A DNA stretch of 64,000 nucleotides, from contig OZ023214.1 in assembly GCA_963995525.1 (NCBI GenBank), positions 19,675,626-19,739,625 of the forward strand. Direction: 5' to 3'. Made by a program: the position numbers and the translations under genes. The notes under the pieces were generated by a model. The model was not told the origin of the DNA. It worked only from the letters and a program-made list of their open reading frames with translations, and searched no databases. Position 1 is the stretch's first letter. Each line of letters opens with the position of its first letter. The stretch comes from Escarpia spicata (lineage: Eukaryota > Annelida > Polychaeta > Sabellida > Siboglinidae). Shown here in pieces: positions 53,763-64,000 of the stretch.

Positions 53763-55877
53763 ACCACCATTTTGCAGCTCTTTGAATGTGCATCAGCCCA
53801 TATTCCTGTATTAAATTCTACTTTTTGACCACAGAAGAGTACTACGAAGAAACAACTCTTCTTGTAAGCCCTATGCAGAGTGAAAACAATAGAAGGAACA
53901 CAGAAGCTACACTTCTTTAAGCAATTGTCACTTAATCTCTTGGAAGTAGCAATATATTTCACATGTTCCATAAGAAGAAATGAGATTGTGACAGCCCAGA
54001 GTGATGGTCTCAGTCTTGTGGATATCAAAGAGTATCTGACGGCCATCTATAATGGAAACTGGTGGGTGGCATATGTAATGGATATTATCCAAGCTGATGA
54101 AGAGGCTGACCTGAACTTCCTTCACCCACATCAACCATCACCACGATACAGTATCCAGAGGACACAGAAAAAGTATATGAGGCCCTGCAAAGAATTTGAA
54201 TATGTTAAGAGAGAGACTACAGCCTGTGAGTATATACTCATTTCATTATAGCTGCACCGGCTATCATGTCAGTTGATTTCTTTATTTCTTTCTTCATAGA
54301 ACATTAGTAGGTGTCAGTATGAACATGTGTACTATTATAAAAACCAAGGCACCATCACCATATGTCACCAATTAGTCCTTTAAAAGCTAGTATTTTTAGT
54401 GTGTCTGTGGAAAGTCCCTTCAGATTCTTGGAAACTGACTATGTTTCCATAGTGCAGATCAAGTGTGCGTCATCCCAGTTCAAACATAAATCCATGAATG
54501 CAGATCATAATAGTCTGGTTATTCTCATGCCACTATGCTGTTGTATTATAATTACCTAAATATGTCACCCTGTCAAATCACAAAAAACTGGCCTTAGTTT
54601 TGTTTATTCTCCAGATAATCTCATGTGCCATTTGCAATGACATGTGACTGACCCCAGCAGGTGTCAATCAACCTTGTCTACTGCAACAACTTCAACACAT
54701 GGCCCTTCGTAACACAATATCATGAGACAACTTGGTGGGAAAACCTTGGGGGGAAATCTCAGTAAAAAAAGTGTCTGTCAAATTGTGTTGAAATAAGCCA
54801 CATGCCAGTAAAAAGTCACATTTGTAAGAAAAAAACAAGCATCTGGTGACAGTTGTATTATTGGTAACAACCAGGAAGTATTACTTAATGTAACTTTTTT
54901 TATAAAAAACTACAATACTTACAAAGCCATAACTTGGCATAAGACTCAGCTTGTGTTTACCCAAAATTGCACTGGATGGTTTTATGTTTGGTGAAGGGGT
55001 CGTGCCAAAAATGCAGTACGGATTTTTGCTGTCTTTCAACATTGTAGCAAAATGTTTATGAAGCCGTATCAAACTGAATATGCATTTGTTTACAAAAAAC
55101 CCATTGGAATGTCAATAACATGTTTGTACTTACAACCATACAAATTTTTTCTTTTGCGGAGTTTCTCAAAATTAAATAAAATGCCATTTTAATGTGATTT
55201 TTTACATATTTTTTAATTATCTTTAAACACATTTAAATATATCTAAACAACATAAAAAATCTATTATTTTTGGTCTGGAGTATTGTATATAAACTCTAAG
55301 AAAAAATGGTTAGCTTATCTTCAAAACTTGTATTAGAAATGATTAATTTAAAAGAAGCATATAATAGCCGATGCAGCCACCTTAAGTGATCTGAAAAAGG
55401 TGAACTAATGAAATTCAATGTTGCATCCACTGTTGTATAAACCAAAGGTAAGTCACCCAGCTAATATTTTCAGGAACTCTTCTGCAATAGTATAGGATAC
55501 TGTACAAAAATCACAAAAATCGGAGGATACATTTTTCGGGTATCTGAGGTCAAAGGTCAAATTATGAAAACTATGTTATGTTTATTTACATGACATTTTT
55601 AATTTTATTTTATACCTTTGTGTTCCTGTTTATTGTCTTTCCAATGATGTATTACTTGCTTTTTAACTTTATTAACAGCAGAGTTATTGGCATCAATGTA
55701 ATGGTAGGTATGTGAATCAGGTCAAAGTTCAGTGACCAAGATCTTCAATATAACTTGAGCTACATTTCATATTTTGTTTTACTTTGATATTCTCGTGTGA
55801 GCCAACAACTGTGCTAAATTTCATCAAAATTGGAGTATGGCAATGTTTTGAATGATTGATTTGACATGGAATGACCC
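53763..55877 (+). mobile_element. Second, 5'-lacking copy of the long-TIR transposon
   Basis: 53784-54230 repeats the C-terminal coding region (HFFKQLSLNLLEVAIYF, LTAIYNGNWWVAYVMD, LNFLHPHQPS). 55378-55877 repeats the region before and within the right inverted repeat, ending GACATGGAATGACCCA. Between them lie about 1.15 kb absent from the first copy, starting GTGAGTATAT and ending ATGCAG, which could be an unspliced intron. The left half is missing. Confidence 0.7.
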
Positions 55878-56664
55878 AGTGGAAAGAAGCAAACATTATA
55901 CCATTATTTAAAAAAGGTTTGAGAAACAAATCAGACAACTACAGACCAGTGAGTTTAACATAGGTGATTTGCAAAGTATTAGAAAGACTAATTAAAGATC
56001 ACATGGTAGATTTTCTTGTTAAACATAACTTCATCAACCCATTTCAACATGGGTTTCTAAAAGTGAGGTCATGCTTAACAAATATGTTATGTTTTTGAAA
56101 GATCTCACTAAGTGGGTAGACGAGGGTTCTCCAGTAGATATCATCTACTTAGATTTTCAGAAAGCTTTCGACAAATCAAAGATCACTGCTTAAACTAAAG
56201 GCCCATGGCATAGGAAATGGTATAATTAACTGGATAGAAAAATGGCTGATTGATAGAAGACAGCGGGTACAGATAGGTTGATGGGGAGGCTTCAAACTGG
56301 AAATCAGTTTTGAGTAGTGTACCACAGGGATCAGTATAGGGACCTATATTATTCTTAAAATATATATCAACGATTTGAACTTTGAACGATCATGTAACAA
56401 GTAAGGTTTTGAAATTTGCGAATGATACAAAAGTGTTTAGAAGGATTAAACGTGATGGAGATAGACAGCATTTACAAGATGATCTTGACAGGTTGACCAA
56501 ATGGTCTGAAAAGTGGCAAATCAAGTTTGGGAAATGTAAGTGCCTCCACACAGGACATGGGAACGAAGATGTACAATATACAATTGGGGGGTTCTGTGCT
56601 AAGTACTACAGTAAAAGAAAAAGACTTAGGGTTAACCATTAGTGCTGCTACGAAGGTTTCAGTG
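55878..56664 (+). pseudogene. CR1 RT fragment (same family as 48860-52209)
   Basis: Starts mid-domain at WKEANIIPLFKKGLRNKSDN. It runs through NYRPVSLT, ERLIKDHMVDFLV, DIIYLDFQKAFD, SVPQGSV and FANDTKVFRRIKRDGD (FADD changed to FAND) to STTVKEKDLGLTIS, where a hAT-like end interrupts it. Several frameshifts. Confidence 0.85.
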
Positions 56665-57297
56665 CAGGCCTGGGGTAATGGTAATATGTAATAGTAACGA
56701 TTACAAATAGTGAAGCAATAGTAATAGAAATATGTTGAGCAAAAATTCTATGTAATAGTAACAATAATAATAGGAAGCAATGTAATAGTAATTGACATAT
56801 TACTTTTATATTACAAATGAACATTTCAAATGAATTTCCAGATTACCCCATTTACCCATACTTGGACTTCAAAGGAATCTACACTTTGGAGTAATACTGG
56901 CTTCTTTTGAGTTAGACCTGTTCCTACAGCCTAACAAAGACAATGAAGACTGCCAGTCTGCCAATGAATCCATGTACATTTTACATATCATAACTGACTG
57001 GACTGTTTATAAAATCTGGTCAGTGGCAGGAGCTGGGGTCATTCAGATGAAGACTTCTCTGAGTCTGGCTGAACCGTCTGTAAGTGTAGTACCTGCCAAT
57101 ACAGAGGGGAATTATAAAGGAAAATGCAAGCATTGTGCTACAGTGATATCAGGATCTTCAAAGACATCATCAAACTTCACAACCCATTTGAAGGTCAATA
57201 GTATTTTATTTTATTAAACGTAATTCATGTTAAATTTGTTGACACTGTTTGCCATGTTATATTGTGTCATACTAGTGATACTACTAATACTATTGAA
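56665..57297 (+). mobile_element. hAT-like element, 5' part with BED finger
   Basis: Starts CAGGCCTGGGGTAATGG inside the CR1 fragment and has an AATAGTAAT-rich subterminal region. A frame near 57090-57215 encodes NYKGKCKHCATVISGSSKTS and then SNFTTHLK, a BED zinc finger (C-x2-C...H). No DDE part or right end is seen. Confidence 0.6.
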
Positions 57298-57300
57298 GTG

Positions 57301-57362
57301 GCTTCCTTGTCCACCTGCCATCTAGAGTTAATTCTCTGGGTGGCAATCTTGTTAAATCTTAT
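57301..57362 (+). mobile_element. CR1 3' tail fragment
   Basis: GCTTCCTTGTCCACCTGCCA to GTTAAATCTTATTAAA, the terminal ~60 bp of the CR1 family. It may be the displaced 3' end of 55878-56664. Confidence 0.75.
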
Positions 57363-57640
57363 TAAACTGGTGGAGTTTTGACTGACAGCGTTTTGAATTG
57401 TGTTTTACACTGCTGTGGGTTTTCACGGATGTTCATTTTGATTGATAAGATTATGACTAACGGGATAATGAGTGATGGGATTTTGACTAATCAAAATGGT
57501 TTTGAACTTTGGATTTATGGGGTTTTAACTGCCGTGGGTTTTGACTGATGGTGTTTTGAGTGATAACATAAGTTTTGGATGCACTTTTACTTATGATGGG
57601 ATTTTGGGTGATGGGGATTTTGACAGAGATTAAGGGGGTT
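57363..57640. repeat. Degenerate GATGGGATTTTGACT minisatellite
   Basis: Variants of GATGGGATTTTGACT/GTGGGTTTTGACTG recur about 14 times at 15-20 bp spacing. Confidence 0.7.
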
Positions 57641-57753
57641 CCCCATGCAACCAGCTAACCACAACTTACACAAATAATTCACACACACATTATCATGCAC
57701 ATATACAGACATACTGTGTGCAAGCACAGTACTTAGAATCATTCATTTCTTAC

Positions 57754-57991
57754 CTGATGCAGACGTGACCGTGAGAGGTAATCCAACATTCCGACATCAC
57801 AACTCCGCACGGGAATACCCCGTTCTGTTGCCAGGGACAACAGTTCAACCACTAAGGGTTTATCCAACTCCCTTAGACTGTCCTTCATAAACAGCTGATG
57901 ACATTCGCACCTCCCTTGTTGAAGAGCCAGCAGAATCGGGTAGAGTCCAAAAAGAACTTCACCTTCGACTTGTGGTCTTCTTGACCAATCC
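57754..57991 (-). CDS. MRM1: Host exon: mitochondrial rRNA 2'-O-methyltransferase (MRM1-like), substrate-binding domain
   Basis: 238 nt between an acceptor ATGATTTCAG and a donor CAG|GTAAGA; one base plus 79 codons, one open frame. GEVLFGLYPILLALQQGRCE followed by RELDKPLVVELL, TERGIPVRSCDVGMLDYL and RLHQ matches the N-terminal L30e-like substrate-binding domain of SpoU-type ribose methyltransferases. The order with a final H-Q before the next exon is typical of MRM1, which methylates mitochondrial large-subunit rRNA. The catalytic knot domain and other exons were not found in this window. Downstream exons would lie at lower coordinates, where transposons dominate. Confidence 0.78.
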
Positions 57992-58494
57992 CTGAAATCA
58001 TTTGGTCAGAATACTAATTAGTAATATGCAAGTGGGCTTTAAAGTTAAAACTAAAGAATAGCAAATGACGAGGGTCTGAATTTATAATTAAGATATATTC
58101 AAAAGGTTTGGTTTTATTATATTTCAATTGTAATTAACAACATTCCACATCCAAATGCTTCACATTAACTTTATCAGTGGGTGGCTCTCACATTAGCGGC
58201 ATATTTGTAAAATAAAGAGTAACATTTGTAAACCTAATGCTGGGCATACACTGCTAAACTTTTGTTGGGTGTCGTCTATTTGATCAATAAGAAACCATGA
58301 CGTCTCTGTCAAGATTGTGATTTTAAGAACTTAACATAGGTTGGTAGCATCTGTGAAAGACTGCATTTAGGGTTACAATGTAAAGCTATGGTTGGCTGAC
58401 TGGTGTTATAGGGTTGCCCTGTAGGCCATTGATGGCTATCCAGTGGTTATGCAATACTGTGAAGGAACTGGAGTGCCGACCTAAGGTCAGATTT
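57992..58494. other. Unannotated DNA, probably MRM1 intron
   Basis: No gene or repeat recognised upstream of the MRM1 exon acceptor. Confidence 0.4.
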
Positions 58495-58736
58495 TGTTCA
58501 CTACAACTATTGTCTTTCACAACTACGATGTAATCACCAAGTCACGAATGCTTTCTACAAAAATGTCTTGTGACTCAGGTAATTTGAATGAATGACTACG
58601 GATTACATTTGACAGCCAGGTAATCAAGGAAATTGAATTTTTTAAATGGATAACTACTGATCGATCAACACTACCAACCATAAAACTCAGTGTAGATGAT
58701 TTGATCCATGCATTCTGCACTGAGTTTTATGGTTGG
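58495..58736 (+). pseudogene. Third fragment of the long-TIR transposon, holding the LTR empty site and a hairpin
   Basis: Matches 40008-40190 and then directly 52291-52345, without the LTR element: ATCAACACTACCAACCATAA at 58666-58685 is the uninterrupted target. It ends in a perfect 19-bp inverted repeat (58674-58692 with 58718-58736). Confidence 0.85.
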
Positions 58737-58738
58737 TA

Positions 58739-59130
58739 AATACAGATTTCTTGTGTATAGTGACACTACCACCTGGAATGTATATATGCAAAATTAGAGA
58801 AAAAGTTACAGAAGAGTTTTTAAAAAAATAGGCAAAATTTGAAAATGTACCAGTTTTGTGGTCTTTTTTGGGGGGTCTAATACAGATTTCTTGTGTACAG
58901 TGACACTACCACATGAAATATATATGCAAAATTAGAGAAAAAGTTGCTGAACAGTTTTTGAAAAATATGCAAAATGTAATTTGTTTTACCAGTTTTCGTG
59001 TCCTTGGATGTCCTAGGGAGCCCTTAGAATGATTCAATCAAATACAGATTTCTCTAGTGGCAGTGCCCTAAGGTAGGTCTATGCAAAATTAGAGAACAAG
59101 TTGCTGAACAGTTTCTGAGATACAGCAGCT
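58739..59130. repeat. Three degenerate ~150-bp tandem repeats
   Basis: AATACAGATTTCT..GTGACACTACC...GCAAAATTAGAGAAAAAGTT followed by GCTGAACAGTTT recurs from about 58739, 58880 and 59041. Confidence 0.7.
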
Positions 59131-59660
59131 AACAGCGGACACAGAGTGATGGCAATAGTCCGTTGGACTTTCGGCCCAAAGGACTAATAACGTACTTATT
59201 TTTATCTTGTTATTGCCCGAGTTTTTTTAACCCAGAGATAGTATGGTACATTTACTACATTGCAAATGAAGACTACTTTGACAACCGTTTTCATCCCAAA
59301 CATGTGTTCATGTGGGAAATGTAATCCACTTGGTAGATGTTCAAGGGAAAGGGTGCAGAAGTTTCACAGAGTCAAAAAATGACACATAGTTATGCCGGGA
59401 AACATGTTTGTGAATTTAAATGTATGCATAGTTCCAACAGGAGCTAAGGCATGCATGAGTTGAAGCTGAAACACAAATATGCAATTGCAAATTTTTTATT
59501 TTGGTCGATTCTAGTCATACATAATGATATTGACACTTGAAAGTTGAGAAGTCAATTGACTGAAGTGAGCAACACCTTAGCTAATTCCACATCATAACAT
59601 ACTGAGTTGACCACAAAGAGAGGTTTGACTGTGCATGGCTTCAAATCCAGGGTATTCTAC
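59131..59660. other. Unannotated DNA
   Basis: No gene recognised. Confidence 0.4.
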
Positions 59661-59933
59661 AGAAAAAGACAGCAAGAAGAACACAGGCACTAGGCCGAGA
59701 CAGACTGATTACACTTCTAGACGAGCAGGGTAGAGAAATACAAGACCAAGATATGATCATAGAACAAATAGAGGAATTCTACACGGAGCTATACGACAGT
59801 GAACAGAGAACCATAATTCACACTGACCTGAAAAAGGTAGCAGAGATAAGATCATGGGAGGTGGAAGCAGGGCTAAGAGATATGAAGAATGGGAAGACAT
59901 CAGGCAATGACCATGTAAAATGTTGTTGTTGTT
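59661..59933 (+). pseudogene. RTE-clade (BovB-like) LINE fragment
   Basis: KKTARRTQALGRDRLITLLD, then DQDMIIEQIEEFYTELYDSE, then SWEVEAGLRDMKNGKTSGND. This is the linker and RT motif 1 of RTE elements (K-N-G-K-x-x-G-x-D). It is cut at GNDHVK by a hAT-like fragment. Confidence 0.85.
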
Positions 59934-59935
59934 CA

Positions 59936-60075
59936 GGTTTTATGAGTACATTACAAGTACATCTGAGTACTTTCTTAATGTGTACTGGGGAAAATAAATA
60001 TATGTGGTTATAAAATGAAACTTTCCTGAAATATTTAAATGTTCAACTTTTTTTAATACTTTGTTACTTTGTCTT
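59936..60075 (+). mobile_element. Fragment of the 36352-37737 hAT family
   Basis: GAGTACATTACAAGTACATC to CTGAAATATTTAAATG matches 36467-36605 at high identity. Confidence 0.75.
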
Positions 60076-60167
60076 CCCATTTACAGTGATTTTCAGGAAT
60101 ATAGGCTTCCTGTCAGTAATTCAGAACTGTGTCAGATATTGGTCGCCGGGGGGGAGGGGTAGCGAAC

Positions 60168-60245
60168 GGTCGACTCACGTCGATCTCGGCCCTCGTCGAT
60201 CTCGGCCCATGTTGATTTCGGCCCACGTCGAACTCGGCCCACCTG
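60168..60245. repeat. Array of 16-bp CGTCGATCTCGGCCCA units
   Basis: About five units. An isolated TCGGCCCACCT follows at 60321, and inverted units are at 63751-63782. Confidence 0.85.
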
Positions 60246-60439
60246 ATTATAGTTGTAAAATAGGTAGTTGTGTTGGGGGATATGTATAAATATATATGTG
60301 TGTGCGTATAGAGAATAAACATATCGGCCCACCTATTTCAATGAGATTATTCGCATAGCTTCTACTAAATTAATTGGAAGTGAAACTTAACTGGAAGTTA
60401 AAATTGGATATGATTAAAAACCAGTCTAACATATGAACA

Positions 60440-61045
60440 AATCTAAGTTTCACTGAGCTTTAAGTTTGTGTTGTTTGTCTTTGATTTGTATGTGGTGAGA
60501 ACGTGTGGAGTCGAAAAAGTAATCGGCTTGGTGCTCTTGCATTGTTTCATTGAACAGATTATTTCATGTTATTTGTCTTTGATTGGTGTATATCATAGTG
60601 TGGAGGCCATAGTAATCAGCTAGCTGCTCTAACATTGTTTCAGTGAGCAGATGTGGCTGTTGTTTGTCTTTGATTAGTGTGTGGTAACTACTTACATAGT
60701 CAGCTGAGGCTTTAGTAATCAGCTTGGTGCTCTTGCATTGTTTCATTGAGCAGATCCTTTCATGTTATTTGTCTTTGATTGGTGTCTCTAAAGAAATTGT
60801 GGAGGCCATATTAATCGGCCAGCTGTGTAGCATTGTTACATTGAGCAGATGTATAATGTTGTTTGTCTTTGATTTGTTTGTGGTAACAACATAAGTAGTC
60901 GGCTGAGGCATTAGTAATCGGCTTGGTGCTCTTGCGTTGTTTCAATGAATGAGCAGATCATTTCATATTTTTATTTGTGTCTGATAAAAAATGTGGAGGC
61001 CGTAGTAATCGGTATGCTATTCAAGCATTATTTCACTGAGCATGT
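60440..61045. repeat. Dimeric tandem repeat, ~95 bp units alternating A-B
   Basis: TGTTTGTCTTTGATT words recur near 60470, 60570, 60660, 60760 and 60860. Units with GTGGTAA..TAGTCGGCTGAGGC alternate with units containing TGTGGAGGCCATAGTAATC, giving a higher-order period of about 190 bp. Confidence 0.75.
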
Positions 61046-61845
61046 CTTTTTTTGTATAACGGCAAAGCCGTTATAGGTACCTGCTTGTTTACTGCACAGA
61101 CGCTGTAATGAAAACCTGCACTTTTGTACATCAATGTATATAAAAGTGAAATATTTGACACTCGGAGACTGGTTCCACTTTAAACAAGTTTCATGTAATA
61201 CAAAAAGACTATTTCATATATGACTATAGGTGATGTTTAGTAAATACGAATTTCCAGTAAATGTAATGCAGTTTGTGTTACGTAAAGTTTAAACTATACA
61301 CTGTTGTTTACTTCACCTTAATAAATAATAATAATAATAAAAATAATAATGATTGTAAAAATAAAGTAAAATACAGTGTATACTCAGGCACACAAAATAC
61401 AAAAAACACGATAACTGATCATTATTGTTTAACGTATCAAAGAACCCCAATGCATTTGATCTTTGATGTCTACTGTAGTTGAATCGTGAATCGTTGCGAC
61501 CGCAGTTGTGAAGTTGAAGCTGTGTGTCTCATTCACACCGGTCCATTGTACAAAGTGCATCGGAACAAAGCTCAAAACGTATTTATGGGAAATTATCACG
61601 TTTTGATACTGTTCATCTTGAATGTTTATTAGCTTAGAAAGAATTGCTTTAATAATAGAGAATGAAAAATCACGTATAACTACTAAAGGCACAAGCAAGA
61701 AACAGAAATAAACAACATCGTTCTAGTGATGCCTTCTAGTACAAATCATCACTTGTATGGTAGCTGCCTGCCGGAATATTGAGAAATTATGCAATTTGAT
61801 AAAACAAATCGCGAAAATACACTCATACTATTGCTGTTAGATTTG
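61046..61845. other. Unannotated DNA with a stem-loop and (AAT)n
   Basis: ATAACGGCAAAGCCGTTAT near 61056-61074 is a perfect 8-bp stem with an AAA loop. (AAT)n lies at 61320-61345. No gene recognised. Confidence 0.45.
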
Positions 61846-61950
61846 TATCTCCTGTATCACACGTTCTATGACCAATATCTCCTGTAATCCCCTGTATCAT
61901 ATGTTCTATGACCAATATCTCCTGTATCATATGTTTTTATGACCAATAGT
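61846..61950. repeat. ~45-bp tandem repeat, 2-3 copies
   Basis: CTCCTGTATCAYAYGTTCTATGACCAATAT recurs with small indels. Confidence 0.8.
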
Positions 61951-62340
61951 GGTCATACGCGCTCCCATATCGACACAGTCGGTATCGGAACACGTACCGC
62001 AATCGCACATCAAATCAGTTTAGACTATTTTGTGCTTCCCAGAGAAGTCGATATGGTGTTTGATACATTGTTTTTTTTGTATATGGATCGATTTGGTGAC
62101 CTAACTGCATTTTCTTGGAATGTGACCAGCGTTTACAGAATGAGCCAATACTGACACTGGAATTTCCAGATGTGAGCTTAAACTTTTCTAGGTGTTCATG
62201 ATAGCCAATCAGGGAATTGAACGGGGTGTGAATGTTTGAGTAGATATGATTATGGCAGCTAATCATGGCATGGGGCGGGTATTATGTCTCTATAAATAGT
62301 GCGTTACTGTAGTAGAAAGGCTATTCACAACTCATTAGCA

Positions 62341-62521
62341 ATGCCGCAGTTACACCCTTGCGTAGAGTGCCACAGAAGAGTACAAACAAATTATAAAGCC
62401 GTGCAGTGCGAATCATGCGAGAAGTGGTGCCACATACGATGTGGAACCAGCATAGAAGGCACCACATACCAACGATGTACAGGCGATGCTGTAATTGGCT
62501 ACGCATTGCGACAAAAAACAA
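62341..62521 (+). pseudogene. PHD-finger fragment, probably from a retroelement or pogo-like protein
   Basis: From ATG at 62341: PQLHPCVECHRRVQ, then YKAVQCESCEKWCHIRC. The spacing C-x2-C...Q-C-x2-C-x-x-W-x-H-x2-C is a PHD finger without its last C-x2-C pair. Such fingers occur in ORF1 of some LINEs and beside the OTU domain at 25.6 kb in this window. A nearby promoter-like TATAAATAG at 62291 may be chance. The frame then enters a (TA)n run. Confidence 0.55.
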
Positions 62522-62522
62522 T

Positions 62523-62549
62523 TACATATATATATATATATATATATAG
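62523..62549. repeat. (TA)n microsatellite
   Basis: Pure TA dinucleotide run. Confidence 0.9.
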
Positions 62550-63318
62550 TAAATATACTAGTAATAAATCACTACAGAATAAAAAATCAGCCAAATCTGT
62601 CTTAAAATTTGACGTAGACATGATCTAATATATCACAGGCGTACCTTACAAAATGGCGGGAAAATTTGAAATTTAAAATTGATGTTAATCTGGCGATCAC
62701 AGAGGGTAGACATTTTGTAAATTCTGGTACTGTTTGTAATATATAGTTTAAGTTGTGGTTATAAGCTGAAATACTTGCTAAAGAGCTCAGATTAGTTAGT
62801 TCGGAAAATGTTTTTAAGCAGCTGATTGCATTCAAATAATTTTAATAACTAATATTATATTTTTGATATCTGACATATATTTCCTGTCTACCCTGCCACT
62901 ATGGTGCGTCAGATATTTTATTACTTTTTTTATGATATCTGGAATGCAGTAAAACATAATGTTTGTGGTTTAATCAGCGAGACAGTGACCATTTACATAA
63001 CTATTCCTGTTGACCCTGAAATATTAAAATCTATCAGATGACCATTTATTGTGAAGCTGATATTGACCATGACCATATGCAGTAAATCTACATCCAAGTT
63101 AAAACATTTAAATCTGAGCACCTCTACATATTTCAACTATTATCTATGTTAATGGTGGAATCTTGGAATAGAAATACTTACTTTTATTTCATTTTGTATT
63201 TACTGTTGTAGTTCCAGAGCAGTTGGAAGAATATGGCCAGATATCCTGTCAGGAGCATCGTTATTAATTGTTGCAGCTTACTGACCAGTTCACTTATATG
63301 TGATGCATAGTATTCAAT
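62550..63318. other. Unannotated AT-rich DNA
   Basis: No gene recognised. Confidence 0.4.
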
Positions 63319-63445
63319 GCAGTGGCGCATTACAATTACATTTCAATGTACTCTATTACTATTACTGTTTCCTTCAGTTTACTATATTACTGCTTCCTTC
63401 CTATTACTACTACATTTGAAGCTATTGCTATTACTATGTCTATGA
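63319..63445. mobile_element. Possible terminus of a hAT-like element
   Basis: CAGTGGCGCATTACAATTAC is a typical hAT-style end. The CTATTACTATTACTG-rich stretch that follows mirrors the AATAGTAAT-rich subterminal region at 56680-56800. No partner end was matched. Confidence 0.4.
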
Positions 63446-63750
63446 CATTTATCATCGCAACTATTTATTGTATAATATAGATGCCACATATAATATATGG
63501 TTGTAGGATAGAAATTAATGGACACAAAACAACCGGAAAGAAAGTAGCGGACAATTTTAATTTTGTGGATTATGTGTAATTGAATACTGCTCTATTGCTG
63601 ATTGGTGTTAATTGTGTTTCACACCTGTGAAAAGAGTAACTGGTGTGACAACAACTTCAAAGCACCATTGAATCCCTTTAGCCATGCAACAGTCACACTG
63701 TCCCAGTCCGAGATGGATGACATACATTGTTCAAGAAAGTAGGAATATGT

Positions 63751-63782
63751 GGGCCGAGATCGACATGGGCCGAGATCGACGG
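63751..63782. repeat. Inverted copies of the 16-bp GGCCGAGATCGAC unit
   Basis: GGGCCGAGATCGACATGGGC followed by CGAGATCGAC is the reverse complement of the units at 60168-60245. Confidence 0.85.
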
Positions 63783-64000
63783 ACACCTTGTCAACTCCTC
63801 ACAAACATGTTGTGCGACTTTGTTTCAAATACTAAGTTAATAAGATACATTTCATGTGTAGTTTCTAAACAGGTTGGTGTATATTGTATTACTTACTTGA
63901 CAGGCATACAGATTTCCAATGTCAATAAACACTATTCCAGATATCCAGTGTTATTTGCGACCAATACCTCGCATGTCGAATTTACTCAACAAACGGTGGC

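Overview
This is about 64 kb of AT-rich, intron-rich, transposon-dense animal DNA. The retroelement set suggests an invertebrate metazoan, most likely marine and possibly molluscan or another lophotrochozoan. It includes CR1/L2-type LINEs (one with a 2A-like peptide), a Gmr1-type Ty3/gypsy element, an RTE fragment, hAT and pogo-like DNA transposons and tRNA-derived SINEs. Species cannot be decided from the sequence. No bacterial genes, rRNA genes, canonical tRNA genes or CRISPR arrays are seen.

Host genes survive only as scattered minus-strand exons. One exon near 10.4 kb encodes the C-terminal part of a laminin-G-like domain. A chain of exons at 30.8-35.8 kb has perfectly compatible intron phases and includes furin-like cysteine-rich exons. 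These may all belong to one very long, transposon-inflated extracellular protein gene. An exon at 57.75-57.99 kb matches the substrate-binding domain of the mitochondrial rRNA 2'-O-methyltransferase MRM1.

Layout. 0-5 kb holds microsatellites and one 200-N assembly gap. 4.4-7.4 kb is a degraded CR1-like LINE, 5'-inverted as in twin priming and then tandemly duplicated. 10.3-15.5 kb holds the laminin-G exon, several LINE fragments, a non-autonomous hAT and remnants of a transposon gene carrying an internal minisatellite. 17.8-22 kb holds a SINE and an L2-like LINE with an intact 1039-codon ORF. 22.7-26.2 kb is a degraded pogo/Jerky-like element carrying DDE, OTU protease and PHD segments in series. 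27-28.2 kb is a LINE fragment with a SINE inserted in it. 31.5-38.3 kb contains two copies of a duplicated segment, each with two cysteine-rich exons.

38.3-53.6 kb is a four-level nest. Duplicate copy 2 received a DNA transposon with ~455-bp terminal inverted repeats. That transposon received a young Gmr1-like LTR retrotransposon (40191-52290, 5-bp target duplication). That element's 5' LTR received a 5'-truncated CR1 (48860-52209, 6-bp target duplication). Paralogous empty sites elsewhere in the window confirm two insertions (the LTR element and the hAT at 36352) and locate a third (the long-TIR transposon). 53.7-64 kb holds further transposon remnants, the MRM1 exon and several unusual satellite arrays.

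The strongest leads are the LTR element with integrase ahead of reverse transcriptase and a SCAN-like capsid, the DDE-OTU-PHD transposon, the 2A-bearing L2 ORF, the long-TIR family whose superfamily I could not assign, and the duplicated, partly broken cysteine-rich exons.
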